Below are positions 1 through 6,591 of a stretch of 31,100 bases of DNA, in pieces. The position numbers and the translations under genes were made by a program. Position 1 is the first letter of the stretch; every line of letters starts with the position of its first letter. Below the pieces are notes generated by a model. It saw only the letters and a list, made by a program, of their open reading frames with translations. It had not been told where the DNA came from and ran no database searches. This DNA comes from Holosporales bacterium (GTDB lineage: Bacteria; Pseudomonadota; Alphaproteobacteria; RUG11792), in assembly GCA_031267545.1 (NCBI GenBank), contig JAIRYU010000034.1:1-31100 (forward strand), written 5' to 3'.

Positions 1-813
1 CCTCCGGCAATAGCGGAGACGCCGACTACAACAACCGCTACTCAGGCAACAGAGCCGGCAGCTCCGGTAGCGCCAGAGGTTCAGGAAACGGCAAAAGAAG
101 CCCCATCCGCTCCAGCTCCGGCGACAATAGATGCTCAGGCGACGGCAACGCCGGCTACAACAGCCGCTACTCAGGCAACAGGGCCGGCAGCTCAGGCAGT
201 CACTGAGGCTCTGGCTACGGCAACGCCGCCTCCAGGTCAAGCTGCTGAAATAGTGGGCGGATACCGACGAGAGGCAGGCCCTGACGGCAAAATAAGGTGG
301 CTACCGGTAGTGCCAGAAGCCCAGGCGACGACAGCTCCAGCCCCAACTCCGACTCCTCCTCCGGCGGCAATAGCGGAGACGCAAGCTATGGTACCCGCAA
401 TTCCAGCTGCGCCAGAGGTTCAGGCAACGGCAAAAGAAGCCCCAGCCGCTCCTCCTCCAGCAACAATAGATGCTCAGGCGACGGCAACGCCAACTACAAT
501 AACCGCTACTCAGGCAACACCGGCAGCCCCAGAGGCTAAAGCCGCAGTATCTCCAACACCGATAGCCCAAGAGGCTCAGGCTACGGCAGCTCCGACTCCT
601 CCTCCGGCAATAGTGGAGACACAGGCGGCGGCAGCGGAGACGCAGGCTACGGCGTCCGCGACTCCGACGGCATCAGAACCGCAGGCGCCAACAACGCTGG
701 TCGAACCGCGGACTGCGTCTCAAGAGGAGGGTATAATTAATGAAGTTACTCAGCAGGTTGGACAAATCAAAGAGCTTGTAGACACAATTAACGGACTGGT
801 AGCGCAACAGTGA
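1..813 (+). CDS. Ala/Pro/Thr/Gln-rich repeat protein, 5' end missing
   Basis: The frame is open from base 1 to the TGA at 811-813, giving 270 residues with no start in the window, so the gene begins upstream. The GTG at 253 lies inside this frame and is not the likely start. The protein is almost entirely Ala, Pro, Thr, Gln and Glu, built from units such as EAQAT and ATIDAQATATP. About 110 bp near the start are repeated 339 bp later. One ordinary-looking break (GGYRREAGPDGKIRWLP, near residues 86-102) interrupts the low-complexity tract. The last 30 residues form a probable amphipathic helix (NEVTQQVGQIKELVDTINGL) that could be a coiled coil. Such composition is typical of extended surface or secreted proteins, but the N-terminus is not visible, so export cannot be judged. 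I do not recognise a family. The repeat-driven composition differs strongly from the neighbouring ssb. Confidence 0.8.
   Translation, partial: PPAIAETPTTTTATQATEPAAPVAPEVQETAKEAPSAPAPATIDAQATATPATTAATQATGPAAQAVTEALATATPPPGQAAEIVGGYRREAGPDGKIRWLPVVPEAQATTAPAPTPTPPPAAIAETQAMVPAIPAAPEVQATAKEAPAAPPPATIDAQATATPTTITATQATPAAPEAKAAVSPTPIAQEAQATAAPTPPPAIVETQAAAAETQATASATPTASEPQAPTTLVEPRTASQEEGIINEVTQQVGQIKELVDTINGLVAQQ
70..519. repeat. Imperfect long direct repeat within the low-complexity gene
   Basis: Bases 70-180 align with 409-519 at a constant offset of 339 bp (113 codons), with few mismatches; both copies contain GCGCCAGAGGTTCAGG and AATAGATGCTCAGGCGACGG. A shorter block, AATAGCGGAGACGC, at 9-22 recurs at 369-382 (offset 360), and a related AATAGTGGAGACAC is near 609. 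All offsets are multiples of three, so the repeats keep the reading frame and could expand or contract by recombination without breaking the protein. Confidence 0.85.
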
Positions 814-910
814 GCATAAACGCACCAATTATTGGGGAGAAACTACCGGAACCACACATCTTCCGGAACGTAAAAGAAGGGCCGGCGAGGTACGGCTCAT
901 GACAACAGAA

Positions 911-1017
911 CCTTCATTAACGCGGCGCATCTGATCTTCAGATAGGCGCATTGTCCCGAGGTGTAGCGATGTGGCAGACCGCAACCGCCACACTCCGGGA
1001 CAATGCAATGAACGAGG
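911..1017. other. Candidate structured RNA (three-way-junction fold), strand unknown
   Basis: This lies in the 319-base gap between the repeat protein and ssb. Hairpin 1 pairs GCGC 925-928 with 946-949 and ATCTGA 929-934 with TCAGAT 938-943 (2-nt bulge at 944-945). Hairpin 2 pairs TTGTCCCG 951-958 with CGGGACAA 996-1003, and inside it TGTGGC 970-975 with GCCACA 987-992. An outer helix TTCATT 913-918 with AATGAA 1007-1012 would close both into a junction. No T-tract follows on either strand, so it does not look like an intrinsic terminator. It matches no RNA family I can recognise. It could be a small RNA or an ssb leader element, or a chance fold. The rest of 814-1132 shows only a short hairpin (CCGGAA 846-851 with TTCCGG 861-866) and the ssb -10 box. 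Confidence 0.3.
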
Positions 1018-1089
1018 ACAATAACAAACAGCCACGATCTTTTCCTCATCGTCGCGTAATTGATATGCTCGCATTTGTTAGGTTTATGA

Positions 1090-1095
1090 TATAAT
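1090..1095 (+). promoter_or_regulatory. Candidate -10 box for ssb-dapB
   Basis: TATAAT matches the sigma70 -10 consensus exactly and lies 37 bases before the ssb ATG. No good -35 sits at 16-18 bases upstream. An alternative pairing is TTGATA at 1060-1065 with TATGAT at 1085-1090 (19-bp spacer). Confidence 0.5.
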
Positions 1096-1132
1096 GTCAG
1101 GCGTCGGAATTAGTAATGTTATAGAGGGTTAA

Positions 1133-1564
1133 ATGGCTGGTTCTTTAAACAAGGTAACGTTGATTGGCAACCTAGGAAAGGATCCGGATATTCGTTTTAT
1201 GCCGGATGGAGCGAAGGTTGCGTCATTTAGCGTGGCCACCAGCGAGGTTTGGAAAGACAAAGCAACTGGCGAGAGAAAAGACAAAACTGAATGGCACCGC
1301 GTAGTAGTATTTAACGACAGGCTTGCCGAGATCATAGAGAGGTACGTAAAGAAGGGTACAAAAATCTACATTGAGGGACAGTTGCAAACAAGAAAATGGA
1401 CCGACCAGGCAGGGATTGACAAGTATACAACCGAGGTTGTCATCGGAAAGTTTCGAGGCGAATTGGTAATTTTGGATTCTAAGAGGGCGGATGACGGGTT
1501 TGATTCCAGGACTGACGAGTCCCCGCAGGACATTCCTGTTGACGACGATATGCCGTTTGGTTGA
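1133..1564 (+). CDS. ssb: Single-stranded DNA-binding protein SSB
   Basis: Binds and protects single-stranded DNA in replication, recombination and repair, normally as a tetramer. The 143-residue product has the OB-fold signature (NKVTLIGNLGKDPDIRF, then TEWHRVVVFNDRLAEI and YIEGQLQTRKW) over about residues 5-110, followed by a short acidic linker and the C-terminal tip DDDMPFG. The start ATG has a GAGGG Shine-Dalgarno sequence (1124-1128) four bases upstream. Oddity: the family normally ends in ...DDIPF with a terminal Phe whose carboxylate contacts partner proteins, while here one Gly follows the Phe. The stop codon lies 14 bases before the dapB start, so the two genes are probably co-transcribed. 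Length is slightly short compared with the usual 150-180 residues because the linker is short. Confidence 0.97.
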   Translation: MAGSLNKVTLIGNLGKDPDIRFMPDGAKVASFSVATSEVWKDKATGERKDKTEWHRVVVFNDRLAEIIERYVKKGTKIYIEGQLQTRKWTDQAGIDKYTTEVVIGKFRGELVILDSKRADDGFDSRTDESPQDIPVDDDMPFG

Positions 1565-1578
1565 GTTGTGAGGAAACT

Positions 1579-2337
1579 GTGAGGGTATCGGTCTTAGGAG
1601 CAACCGGAACTATGGGAGGATTGGTCGTAAAGGCATTGCTTCAAGTGGGCGGCTTTGCCATTACAAGCAAGGTATCGAGCAGCGGTGGTATCGAGGCCAT
1701 GTTCAATTGCTCGGATGTAATCATAGATTTTTCGTGCCCGCTCGCTACTGAAGCTATGCTACGGAGCGCAGAAGAGAACATGTCGCATGTCCCAATCGTA
1801 ATTGGAACAACCGGATTATCTGATATGCACCGTAAATTAATGAACGAGCGCGCCGTCCATGCTCCTATTTTTTGTTCGCCAAACATGAGCCCCCTGGTAG
1901 CAATTCTGAACTCGGTAGTGTCCTTTCTCGCGAAAGCAGTAGACGAAGATTTTGACGTGGAGATTCTCGACAGACATCACAGAATGAAAAAAGACGCTCC
2001 GTCCGGAACGGCGCTAATGCTTGGACGCGCTGTCGCACAAGCGCGAAATCGCGCGTTTGACGACGTCGCGAACTTTGTTAGATATGGAATCATTGAGCAA
2101 CGAAAGCGCGGAGAAATAGGCTTCTCTGTCCAAAGAAGCGGGAACGTAGTTGGAACCCATGAAGTCGCATTTGTAGGAGCTCTCGAGAGCATAAAGGTTA
2201 AGCATGAAGCTCACTCAAAAGAAATCTTCGCAAAAGGAGCTGTCAAAGCCGCCCAGTGGCTAGTAAGACAAAGCAACGGACTGTACTCCATGGATGATCT
2301 GATGAAGGATACAATTTCCCCACTTGCTAGTCTGTGA
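1579..2337 (+). CDS. dapB: 4-hydroxy-tetrahydrodipicolinate reductase DapB
   Basis: Catalyses the NAD(P)H-dependent reduction step to tetrahydrodipicolinate in the lysine and meso-diaminopimelate pathway that feeds peptidoglycan. The N-terminus VSVLGATGTMG is the Rossmann nucleotide-binding loop. VIIDFS, IGTTG and FCSPNMS follow, then the catalytic signature RHHRMKKDAPSGTA (His133/His134 and Lys137 in a 252-residue numbering, matching E. coli His159/His160/Lys163). The C-terminus has the FAKGAVKAAQWL and GLYSMDDL segments of the family. I prefer the GTG at 1579, because the homologous N-terminus begins just before the Rossmann loop and AGGA lies four bases upstream. A TTG at 1561 would add six residues. 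At about 252 residues it is shorter than the usual 265-275, the missing part being the loop between the first strands. Confidence 0.95.
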   Translation: MRVSVLGATGTMGGLVVKALLQVGGFAITSKVSSSGGIEAMFNCSDVIIDFSCPLATEAMLRSAEENMSHVPIVIGTTGLSDMHRKLMNERAVHAPIFCSPNMSPLVAILNSVVSFLAKAVDEDFDVEILDRHHRMKKDAPSGTALMLGRAVAQARNRAFDDVANFVRYGIIEQRKRGEIGFSVQRSGNVVGTHEVAFVGALESIKVKHEAHSKEIFAKGAVKAAQWLVRQSNGLYSMDDLMKDTISPLASL

Positions 2338-2394
2338 AATTTATTCCGCATCCATAACGGCGCTAATTCCTGTGCGCCAAACCCTCCGCATAGT

Positions 2395-2431
2395 TTATCG
2401 CCGTGGCGGCATTCCATCATCAAAACATCTC
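2395..2431. repeat. Direct repeat, left copy (at the 3' end of the kinase-like gene)
   Basis: The 26 bases at 2406-2431 match 4036-4061 with only two differences, both C versus T; the shared core is ATCATCAAAA. A shared TTATCG precedes both, at 2395-2400 here. This copy overlaps the stop codon (2430-2432) of the leftward kinase-like gene and sits 68 bases after the dapB stop. Confidence 0.85.
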
Positions 2432-4004
2432 AGCGGAGCAACGCCGGAATCGCTCCTTCCCGCTCGCCGTCCTCCCCTTCTTCATGTCTACCACTTGGCC
2501 AAAGCATCAGTTCGTCTAACCACAAACAGGCGTCAATCGCTTTCTGCCTATAACATCCGCCGCCTGCCAGCGCTAACATGCTCCCGAAATTCTGCCCCAG
2601 ACCCATCACCAGAGCTACCTGGATAAGCGAGGGCAACATCTCCGTCACTACGTCTGCGCCTGGACCTCTCCTTTCCTGCTCCATCTGGAGCATTGCTCTT
2701 GTGTATGTCGCAACCATGCAAACCCCAGTCCAATGCGCGACGCGCGTATCTTTCTTCTCTAACATTAACTCCTTGCATTCTTCCATATTTTGAACGTCAA
2801 AAATATACCTTCCGGGTTGCGCACGAGGATCAATGGGGGTCACATCTAGCGGCCGTATGAGAGTTTGGTACAGGTAGACGCCTATCGTTCGGCGTTTGCA
2901 TTTGTCAATTATCATTTTGGTATCCACCCGAAACGGCAGTCCCATCCGAGCGTCCCTGTAGCCCGCCAAAAATTGATATAACGCGGCAATATATACGGCG
3001 CATTCTATATCTCGTCCCGCCAGAGCATATATGTGCGATGCGGCGCCGCTTAGTATTACGCTCAGATCTACTCTGTAGCTATTTGTTCCTAATGTTGCGT
3101 AGTATATGATTGTAGCTCTATACTCGCCTTCGCCTCCCTGTATCATGAAGTTAGCATGGTTTGCGTCATTATGGGATGTTTCCGTGATTTCATTCCTGTC
3201 GGGATGTATTCCCATGTTGTGCAATTGCGCGAGGGCAATTCCTACAGCGCGGTACATCTCCCCCAATTGCGACAGGGGGCGCCCCCGAATTAATTGCATC
3301 GGGCGGGCGCCGATTATTCCTGGAAGAGGTGGCATTTCCTCATATTGGGACCCAACCTGCAGCATGCCGCGTATCGCATGGTTGAAATCCTGTCCGTCGA
3401 CGAACGGATATAGCATTATTTGCGGAGCCGCAGTCGGCGCTTCCTGGTCCACACTAGCGTCCGCGCTGAAGCGCGTTATGGAGCTAACCTTCACATACTT
3501 CCCCCCATCCCATCCTATGTAGGCCCCCGCTATTGCTAGCGCTATCAATGGTGGCTCGCCTTGGTAACAATTCAACCGCCGCCTCAACTTGTTTGTGGCA
3601 GCTATCTCATCCGCTACCATCACATCCTTATCTCTCGTTTTGCTGTGCCAGCGTCTTTGATCGAAGTTGACCTTGACGAAGTATTTTGGCAACGGCTCTT
3701 CTGGGACATTTGGCAACACCTCTTCGGCAACGGGGTGGCCCGCCTTGGCGCGATTGACTACTGTTCCAGTCATTGGCGGCGCGTGGCTGGTGGCATTTAT
3801 ACTTTCTTTACTCCATTCTTCCCTCCAACCTTCCCCTAGAACTTCATAAAGGAACCCCTCAGTTATCTCGGAAAGACTGGATGCCAACTTCTCTACTTGT
3901 CCATGATTCAGCCTACCTGGCCGAACGGCGGCCTCCGCGTCTCGCATACACAGTTGTCCGACCAGCGCTACGCCAGCCATCAATAAAATTGCTACTCGCC
4001 TCAT
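2430..4004 (-). CDS. Exported protein with kinase/APH-like core, possibly a pseudokinase
   Basis: The 524-residue product starts with a clear signal peptide (basic MRR, hydrophobic AILLMAGVALVG, cleavage likely after AEA near residue 25), so it should leave the cytoplasm. The middle resembles the aminoglycoside-phosphotransferase/choline-kinase branch of the kinase fold. It has a possible beta-3 lysine in YFVKV (Lys111) and a hinge-like IMLYPFVDGQDF (197-208). A catalytic-loop match SHNDANHANFMI follows (His278, Asp280, Asn285; pattern HxDxxxxN), then IIYYATLGTNSYRVDLSVIL (299-318), which parallels the family's IID...DLA segment, and FLAGYRDARMG (345-355). The metal-binding Asp of IID is Tyr301 here, which suggests a pseudokinase or altered chemistry. 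The last 25 residues are acidic. The gene stands alone between convergent dapB and lpxA, flanked by direct repeats. The Shine-Dalgarno sequence is weak. The fold assignment is inference from motifs. Confidence 0.75.
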   Translation of the reverse strand: MRRVAILLMAGVALVGQLCMRDAEAAVRPGRLNHGQVEKLASSLSEITEGFLYEVLGEGWREEWSKESINATSHAPPMTGTVVNRAKAGHPVAEEVLPNVPEEPLPKYFVKVNFDQRRWHSKTRDKDVMVADEIAATNKLRRRLNCYQGEPPLIALAIAGAYIGWDGGKYVKVSSITRFSADASVDQEAPTAAPQIMLYPFVDGQDFNHAIRGMLQVGSQYEEMPPLPGIIGARPMQLIRGRPLSQLGEMYRAVGIALAQLHNMGIHPDRNEITETSHNDANHANFMIQGGEGEYRATIIYYATLGTNSYRVDLSVILSGAASHIYALAGRDIECAVYIAALYQFLAGYRDARMGLPFRVDTKMIIDKCKRRTIGVYLYQTLIRPLDVTPIDPRAQPGRYIFDVQNMEECKELMLEKKDTRVAHWTGVCMVATYTRAMLQMEQERRGPGADVVTEMLPSLIQVALVMGLGQNFGSMLALAGGGCYRQKAIDACLWLDELMLWPSGRHEEGEDGEREGAIPALLR

Positions 4005-4025
4005 TGGTTAACGAGCTCCGTTTAC

Positions 4026-4061
4026 TTATCGATAAGCGGCATTCTATCATCAAAATATCTC
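4026..4061. repeat. Direct repeat, right copy (upstream of the kinase-like gene)
   Basis: Second copy of the repeat at 2395-2431, offset 1630 bp over the 26-base core. Here it sits between the lpxA stop (4090) and the start of the kinase-like gene (4004), so it lies in that gene's probable promoter or leader region. It begins in a perfect 12-base palindrome CTTATCGATAAG (4025-4036). On the minus strand the core contains TAGAAT, close to a -10 box; the left copy has TGGAAT at that place. Confidence 0.85.
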
Positions 4062-4089
4062 CCGCGCGAGAGCAAACGAGGAGACATAA

Positions 4090-4926
4090 TTACCTTTCGT
4101 CGGGAGCAACGGCCGTACACACCGGATTCTTCGACGTAGATTTTATGAAGTCAATAATTTCCTTGATTTCCTGTTGCTCAGTGTCAGAGTATTTGCTACT
4201 AACCGCCTGTAAATTGTCAGTGAAACTAACTAGCTCGTAATCATAGTCAAAGAGATCTCTGTACGCATCCATCATCCTTTTTATCATGTCTGCGCGCGCG
4301 CCGTTTCTTTTGAGTCCTATAATGTTAAGTCCGCGCAGAGCCGTAAGTCTGTTGCTCCGCGCAAGGCCATATGGAATAACGTCTCTATCGACCCCAGTAT
4401 CGCCGCCTATCATCGCATATTTTCCAATCCTGATGAACTGCTTTACAGCCGACATTCCGCCAATAATCACGTGATCTCCAACCACAACATGGCCAGATAA
4501 ATTTACGCCATTTACCATGATAACGTTATTCCCGATGATACAATCATGAGCAATGTGGCAGTACGCCATGATTAAACAATTATCCCCAATTTTTGTAACC
4601 ATTCCTCCATTTTCGGTTCCCGTGTTCGCAGTCACATACTCCCGAATAACTGTGTTCTCTCCGATCTCTAACCTTGATTTCTCGCCCTTGTATTTTAGGT
4701 CTTGCGGCTTCTGCCCAAGCGATGCGAATGGATATACGGAACTGCCGGCTCCAATTGTCGTTAGACCAGTTACGACAACATGAGATTCTAGTCTAACATT
4801 CGCTCCGAGAATAACGTCGCTCCCTACGCAACAATACGGCCCCACATACGCGCCGCGGCCAATTGTGGCTCCGTCGCTGACTATGGCAGTCTCATGGACC
4901 TCCGCGCTTCCGCTTACTGTACGCAC
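4090..4926 (-). CDS. lpxA: UDP-N-acetylglucosamine acyltransferase LpxA
   Basis: Performs the first committed step of lipid A synthesis, moving a 3-hydroxyacyl chain from acyl carrier protein to UDP-GlcNAc in the cytoplasm. The 278-residue sequence is a left-handed parallel beta-helix of hexapeptide repeats (for example AEVHETAIVSDGATIGRGAY at the start). It carries the family block AYCHIAHDCIIGNNVIM (about 121-137), in which His127 corresponds to the catalytic His125 of E. coli. The IGLKRNG motif and a helical C-terminal domain follow. The start is a GTG five bases after the fabZ stop; GGAG inside the fabZ end, eight bases upstream, serves as Shine-Dalgarno sequence and fixes this start. It is the last gene of the infC-secG-fabZ-lpxA run. 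The C-terminus is about 15 residues longer than in E. coli. LpxD is not in the window. Confidence 0.96.
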   Translation of the reverse strand: MRTVSGSAEVHETAIVSDGATIGRGAYVGPYCCVGSDVILGANVRLESHVVVTGLTTIGAGSSVYPFASLGQKPQDLKYKGEKSRLEIGENTVIREYVTANTGTENGGMVTKIGDNCLIMAYCHIAHDCIIGNNVIMVNGVNLSGHVVVGDHVIIGGMSAVKQFIRIGKYAMIGGDTGVDRDVIPYGLARSNRLTALRGLNIIGLKRNGARADMIKRMMDAYRDLFDYDYELVSFTDNLQAVSSKYSDTEQQEIKEIIDFIKSTSKNPVCTAVAPDER

Positions 4927-4931
4927 AATCT

Positions 4932-5402
4932 CTACTCCGAAATGTTCTCAGGTATCATTGCCATAAACGACGCTTCATCGGTTACGGAATCATCGACAAT
5001 TGCCCTGCCGTCGAATTTCCAGTATCTGTCTCCGCGTCTCTGCGCGACGCTTACTTCAATACGCGTAACGTCGCCGGGTACTACCGGTTTTCTAAATTTC
5101 GCATTTTCTATTTTCGTGAAGAACACGCAGTCAGTTCTGCAGTTTGCGGCCTCGCTTTTCAGAGTGGCAAACGCCAGCGCTCCTGCGGCTTGGGCCATGG
5201 CTTCTATGATCATCACCCCCGGCATTATTGGACATCCTGGGAAATGACCTGCAAAAAACCACTCGTCCCCGGACACATCCTTGTACGCGACACACGACTC
5301 GTTAAGCAGCATGCTTTCGATCCGATCGATCATCAAAAAGGGCTCTCTATGCGGAATTAGGGACTTGATATCGTCAAGCGATAATTGACATAGAGAACTC
5401 AT
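4932..5402 (-). CDS. fabZ: 3-hydroxyacyl-ACP dehydratase FabZ
   Basis: Dehydrates 3-hydroxyacyl-ACP in type II fatty acid synthesis, and so competes with LpxA for the same hydroxyacyl-ACP pool; the two genes are adjacent in many Gram-negative bacteria. The hot-dog fold signature is clear: IPHREPFLMIDRI near the start, then FFAGHFPGCPIMPGVMIIEA, with catalytic His53 and Glu67. I chose the ATG at 5402 (156 residues) because AGGG lies eight bases upstream. A GTG at 5408, overlapping the secG stop as GTGA, is also possible and would add two residues. Length fits the family (about 145-155). It overlaps or abuts secG, so translation is probably coupled. Confidence 0.95.
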   Translation of the reverse strand: MSSLCQLSLDDIKSLIPHREPFLMIDRIESMLLNESCVAYKDVSGDEWFFAGHFPGCPIMPGVMIIEAMAQAAGALAFATLKSEAANCRTDCVFFTKIENAKFRKPVVPGDVTRIEVSVAQRRGDRYWKFDGRAIVDDSVTDEASFMAMIPENISE

Positions 5403-5404
5403 TG

Positions 5405-5965
5405 TCACTGCCCTTGCCGCGCTGGGGGAGTTTTTTGCTCTGGTCCACCCGTCGCCTGATGCGTGTCCGCCTCCTCTCTCTGTTGCGTCTGAGGAACCTC
5501 AGGCGGCTGCCGTGACGCTAACGACTCGTTTCCGGCTCTCGATTGTTCAGACTGAGCCTGCAATTTCGCAGCGCTATCCTCCCGTTTCGGTTCAGTGACA
5601 GAAGACGTTTGAGATTGACTCATTGGACCTTGCCACGGCTCGTCAGCCCCGTCGTCCTCTTCATTGCCATTCGCCGCATCTTGAGATTCCGCGGCAGCCT
5701 TCTTAGTTTCTTCCGCTCTCTTCGTTATTAACGTTACCTGACCGGTACGAGACGCTAGCGTTGCCATTACGACACAGTTCACTATAAATATTGACGCAAG
5801 CGTCCATGTCGCCTTCGTCAGCATGTTAGAGGCGCCTCTCGCATTAAACATACCGCCTCCTCCGCTGTTCGCAAACAGCGAGCTACCGCCTTCATTCTTT
5901 TGTATCAGCACTATCAATATTAACATGATAGTAACCAACACGTGCAGCGCTAACAGTATTCCCAT
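5405..5965 (-). CDS. secG: Preprotein translocase subunit SecG with long C-terminal tail
   Basis: Small membrane subunit of the SecYEG channel that exports proteins across the inner membrane. The first 80 residues are a standard SecG: membrane segment ILLALHVLVTIMLILIVLIQ, the loop motif QKNEGGSSLFANSGGGGMF, then a second membrane segment around ATWTLASIFIVNCVVMATL. About 105 further residues are hydrophilic low complexity rich in Gln, Glu, Ala, Ser and Pro, predicted on the cytoplasmic or periplasmic side depending on topology. Most SecG proteins are 75-130 residues; an extended tail is known in alphaproteobacteria, but this one is long at 186. GGAG eight bases before the ATG is a good ribosome site. 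It lies 13 bases after infC. Confidence 0.93.
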   Translation of the reverse strand: MGILLALHVLVTIMLILIVLIQKNEGGSSLFANSGGGGMFNARGASNMLTKATWTLASIFIVNCVVMATLASRTGQVTLITKRAEETKKAAAESQDAANGNEEDDGADEPWQGPMSQSQTSSVTEPKREDSAAKLQAQSEQSRAGNESLASRQPPEVPQTQQREEADTHQATGGPEQKTPPARQGQ

Positions 5966-5978
5966 TTTTCTTACTCCA

Positions 5979-6527
5979 TCATTTCTTTTTAGCGAGAACG
6001 GTTATCATTGCAGAGCCCTCCATTTTAGGCGGCATTTCCTCTTTGGCCGTATCCTGACAATATTCCAGTATTTTAGCCATCACCTTCAGCCCAACTTCTC
6101 TATGGCTCAGCTCGCGCCCTCGAAATCTCAGGACTAGTTTAACCCGTTTGCCTTCTTCTATAAATTTATTTATCGCCTTACATTTGATGGACAGGTCATG
6201 ATCGCCAATCGATGGACGCACCTGCACCTCTTTCAGTTCTACGATCTTCTGCTTCTTTCTGGATTCTGTTTTCTTACGATTGGCTTCGTATCTGTACTTT
6301 CCATAATCCACTATCTTACAGGTCGGAATAGCCGCCCCCTCGCTTACGACCATCAGATCCAAACCCGCCTCTTTCGCCATTGACAACGCTCGCTCGGTCG
6401 GTATAGTCCCGACCTGCTCGCCATCAACCCCTATGAGCAGCACACTGTCCGCGGTTATCTCATCATTAATCATGGGAGCGTTCTGCCGCGCTGGCTCACG
6501 CCCTTTTGTTGGCATCGCCTTCGCCAA
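5979..6527 (-). CDS. infC: Translation initiation factor IF-3
   Basis: Binds the 30S subunit, prevents premature joining of the 50S subunit and proofreads the start codon. Both domains are present in the 182 residues. The N-domain begins at MINDEITADSVLLIGVDGEQ and continues to CKIVDYGKYRYEANRK. The C-domain starts near KEVQVRPSIGDHDL and holds the KRVKLVLRFRGRELSHREVG motif. The first codon in frame with the family is uncertain: a TTG at 6527, or the ATG at 6515, which has AAGG only two bases away. infC genes are known for rare start codons (AUU in E. coli) that allow autoregulation, so TTG is reasonable. This is the first gene of the infC-secG-fabZ-lpxA run. The usual downstream rpmI-rplT pair is absent here. 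Confidence 0.95.
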   Translation of the reverse strand: MAKAMPTKGREPARQNAPMINDEITADSVLLIGVDGEQVGTIPTERALSMAKEAGLDLMVVSEGAAIPTCKIVDYGKYRYEANRKKTESRKKQKIVELKEVQVRPSIGDHDLSIKCKAINKFIEEGKRVKLVLRFRGRELSHREVGLKVMAKILEYCQDTAKEEMPPKMEGSAMITVLAKKK

Positions 6528-6539
6528 GGATACCCATCA

Positions 6540-6567
6540 GTTATACAGACTCGTCAACGCAAGTCTA
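6540..6567 (-). promoter_or_regulatory. Candidate promoter for infC operon
   Basis: On the minus strand TAGACT (6567-6562) and TATAAC (6545-6540) are 16 bases apart. Transcription would start near 6533, leaving a leader of only about 6 bases before the TTG or 18 before the ATG at 6515. The -35 match is poor, so this rests mainly on the -10 box. Confidence 0.35.
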
Positions 6568-6591
6568 GCACGGCGCATATGCAACTTCCAA

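Noticed and set aside
297..570. Overlapping frames on both strands in the repeat gene
   Set aside because: They arise from the repetitive codons of the main frame (Ser/Gly/Asn-rich and Cys/Arg-rich translations) and have no start signals.
846..866. Short inverted repeat CCGGAA/TTCCGG after the repeat gene as a terminator
   Set aside because: Only 6 bp with a 9-base loop and no T-tract on either strand.
829..1074. 81-residue reading frame on the minus strand upstream of ssb
   Set aside because: No ribosome site, no recognisable domain, unusual composition, and it covers the strongly base-paired segment 911-1017, which explains the open frame less well as protein than as structure.
3106..3522. 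138-residue plus-strand frame inside the kinase-like gene
   Set aside because: Antisense to a gene with a signal peptide and motif matches; no start signals and Cys/Ser/Trp-rich shadow composition.
5325..5340. Third copy of the direct-repeat core (ATCATCAAAA) in fabZ
   Set aside because: Only about 10 bases match and they encode the conserved FLMID segment of FabZ, so it is a chance match.
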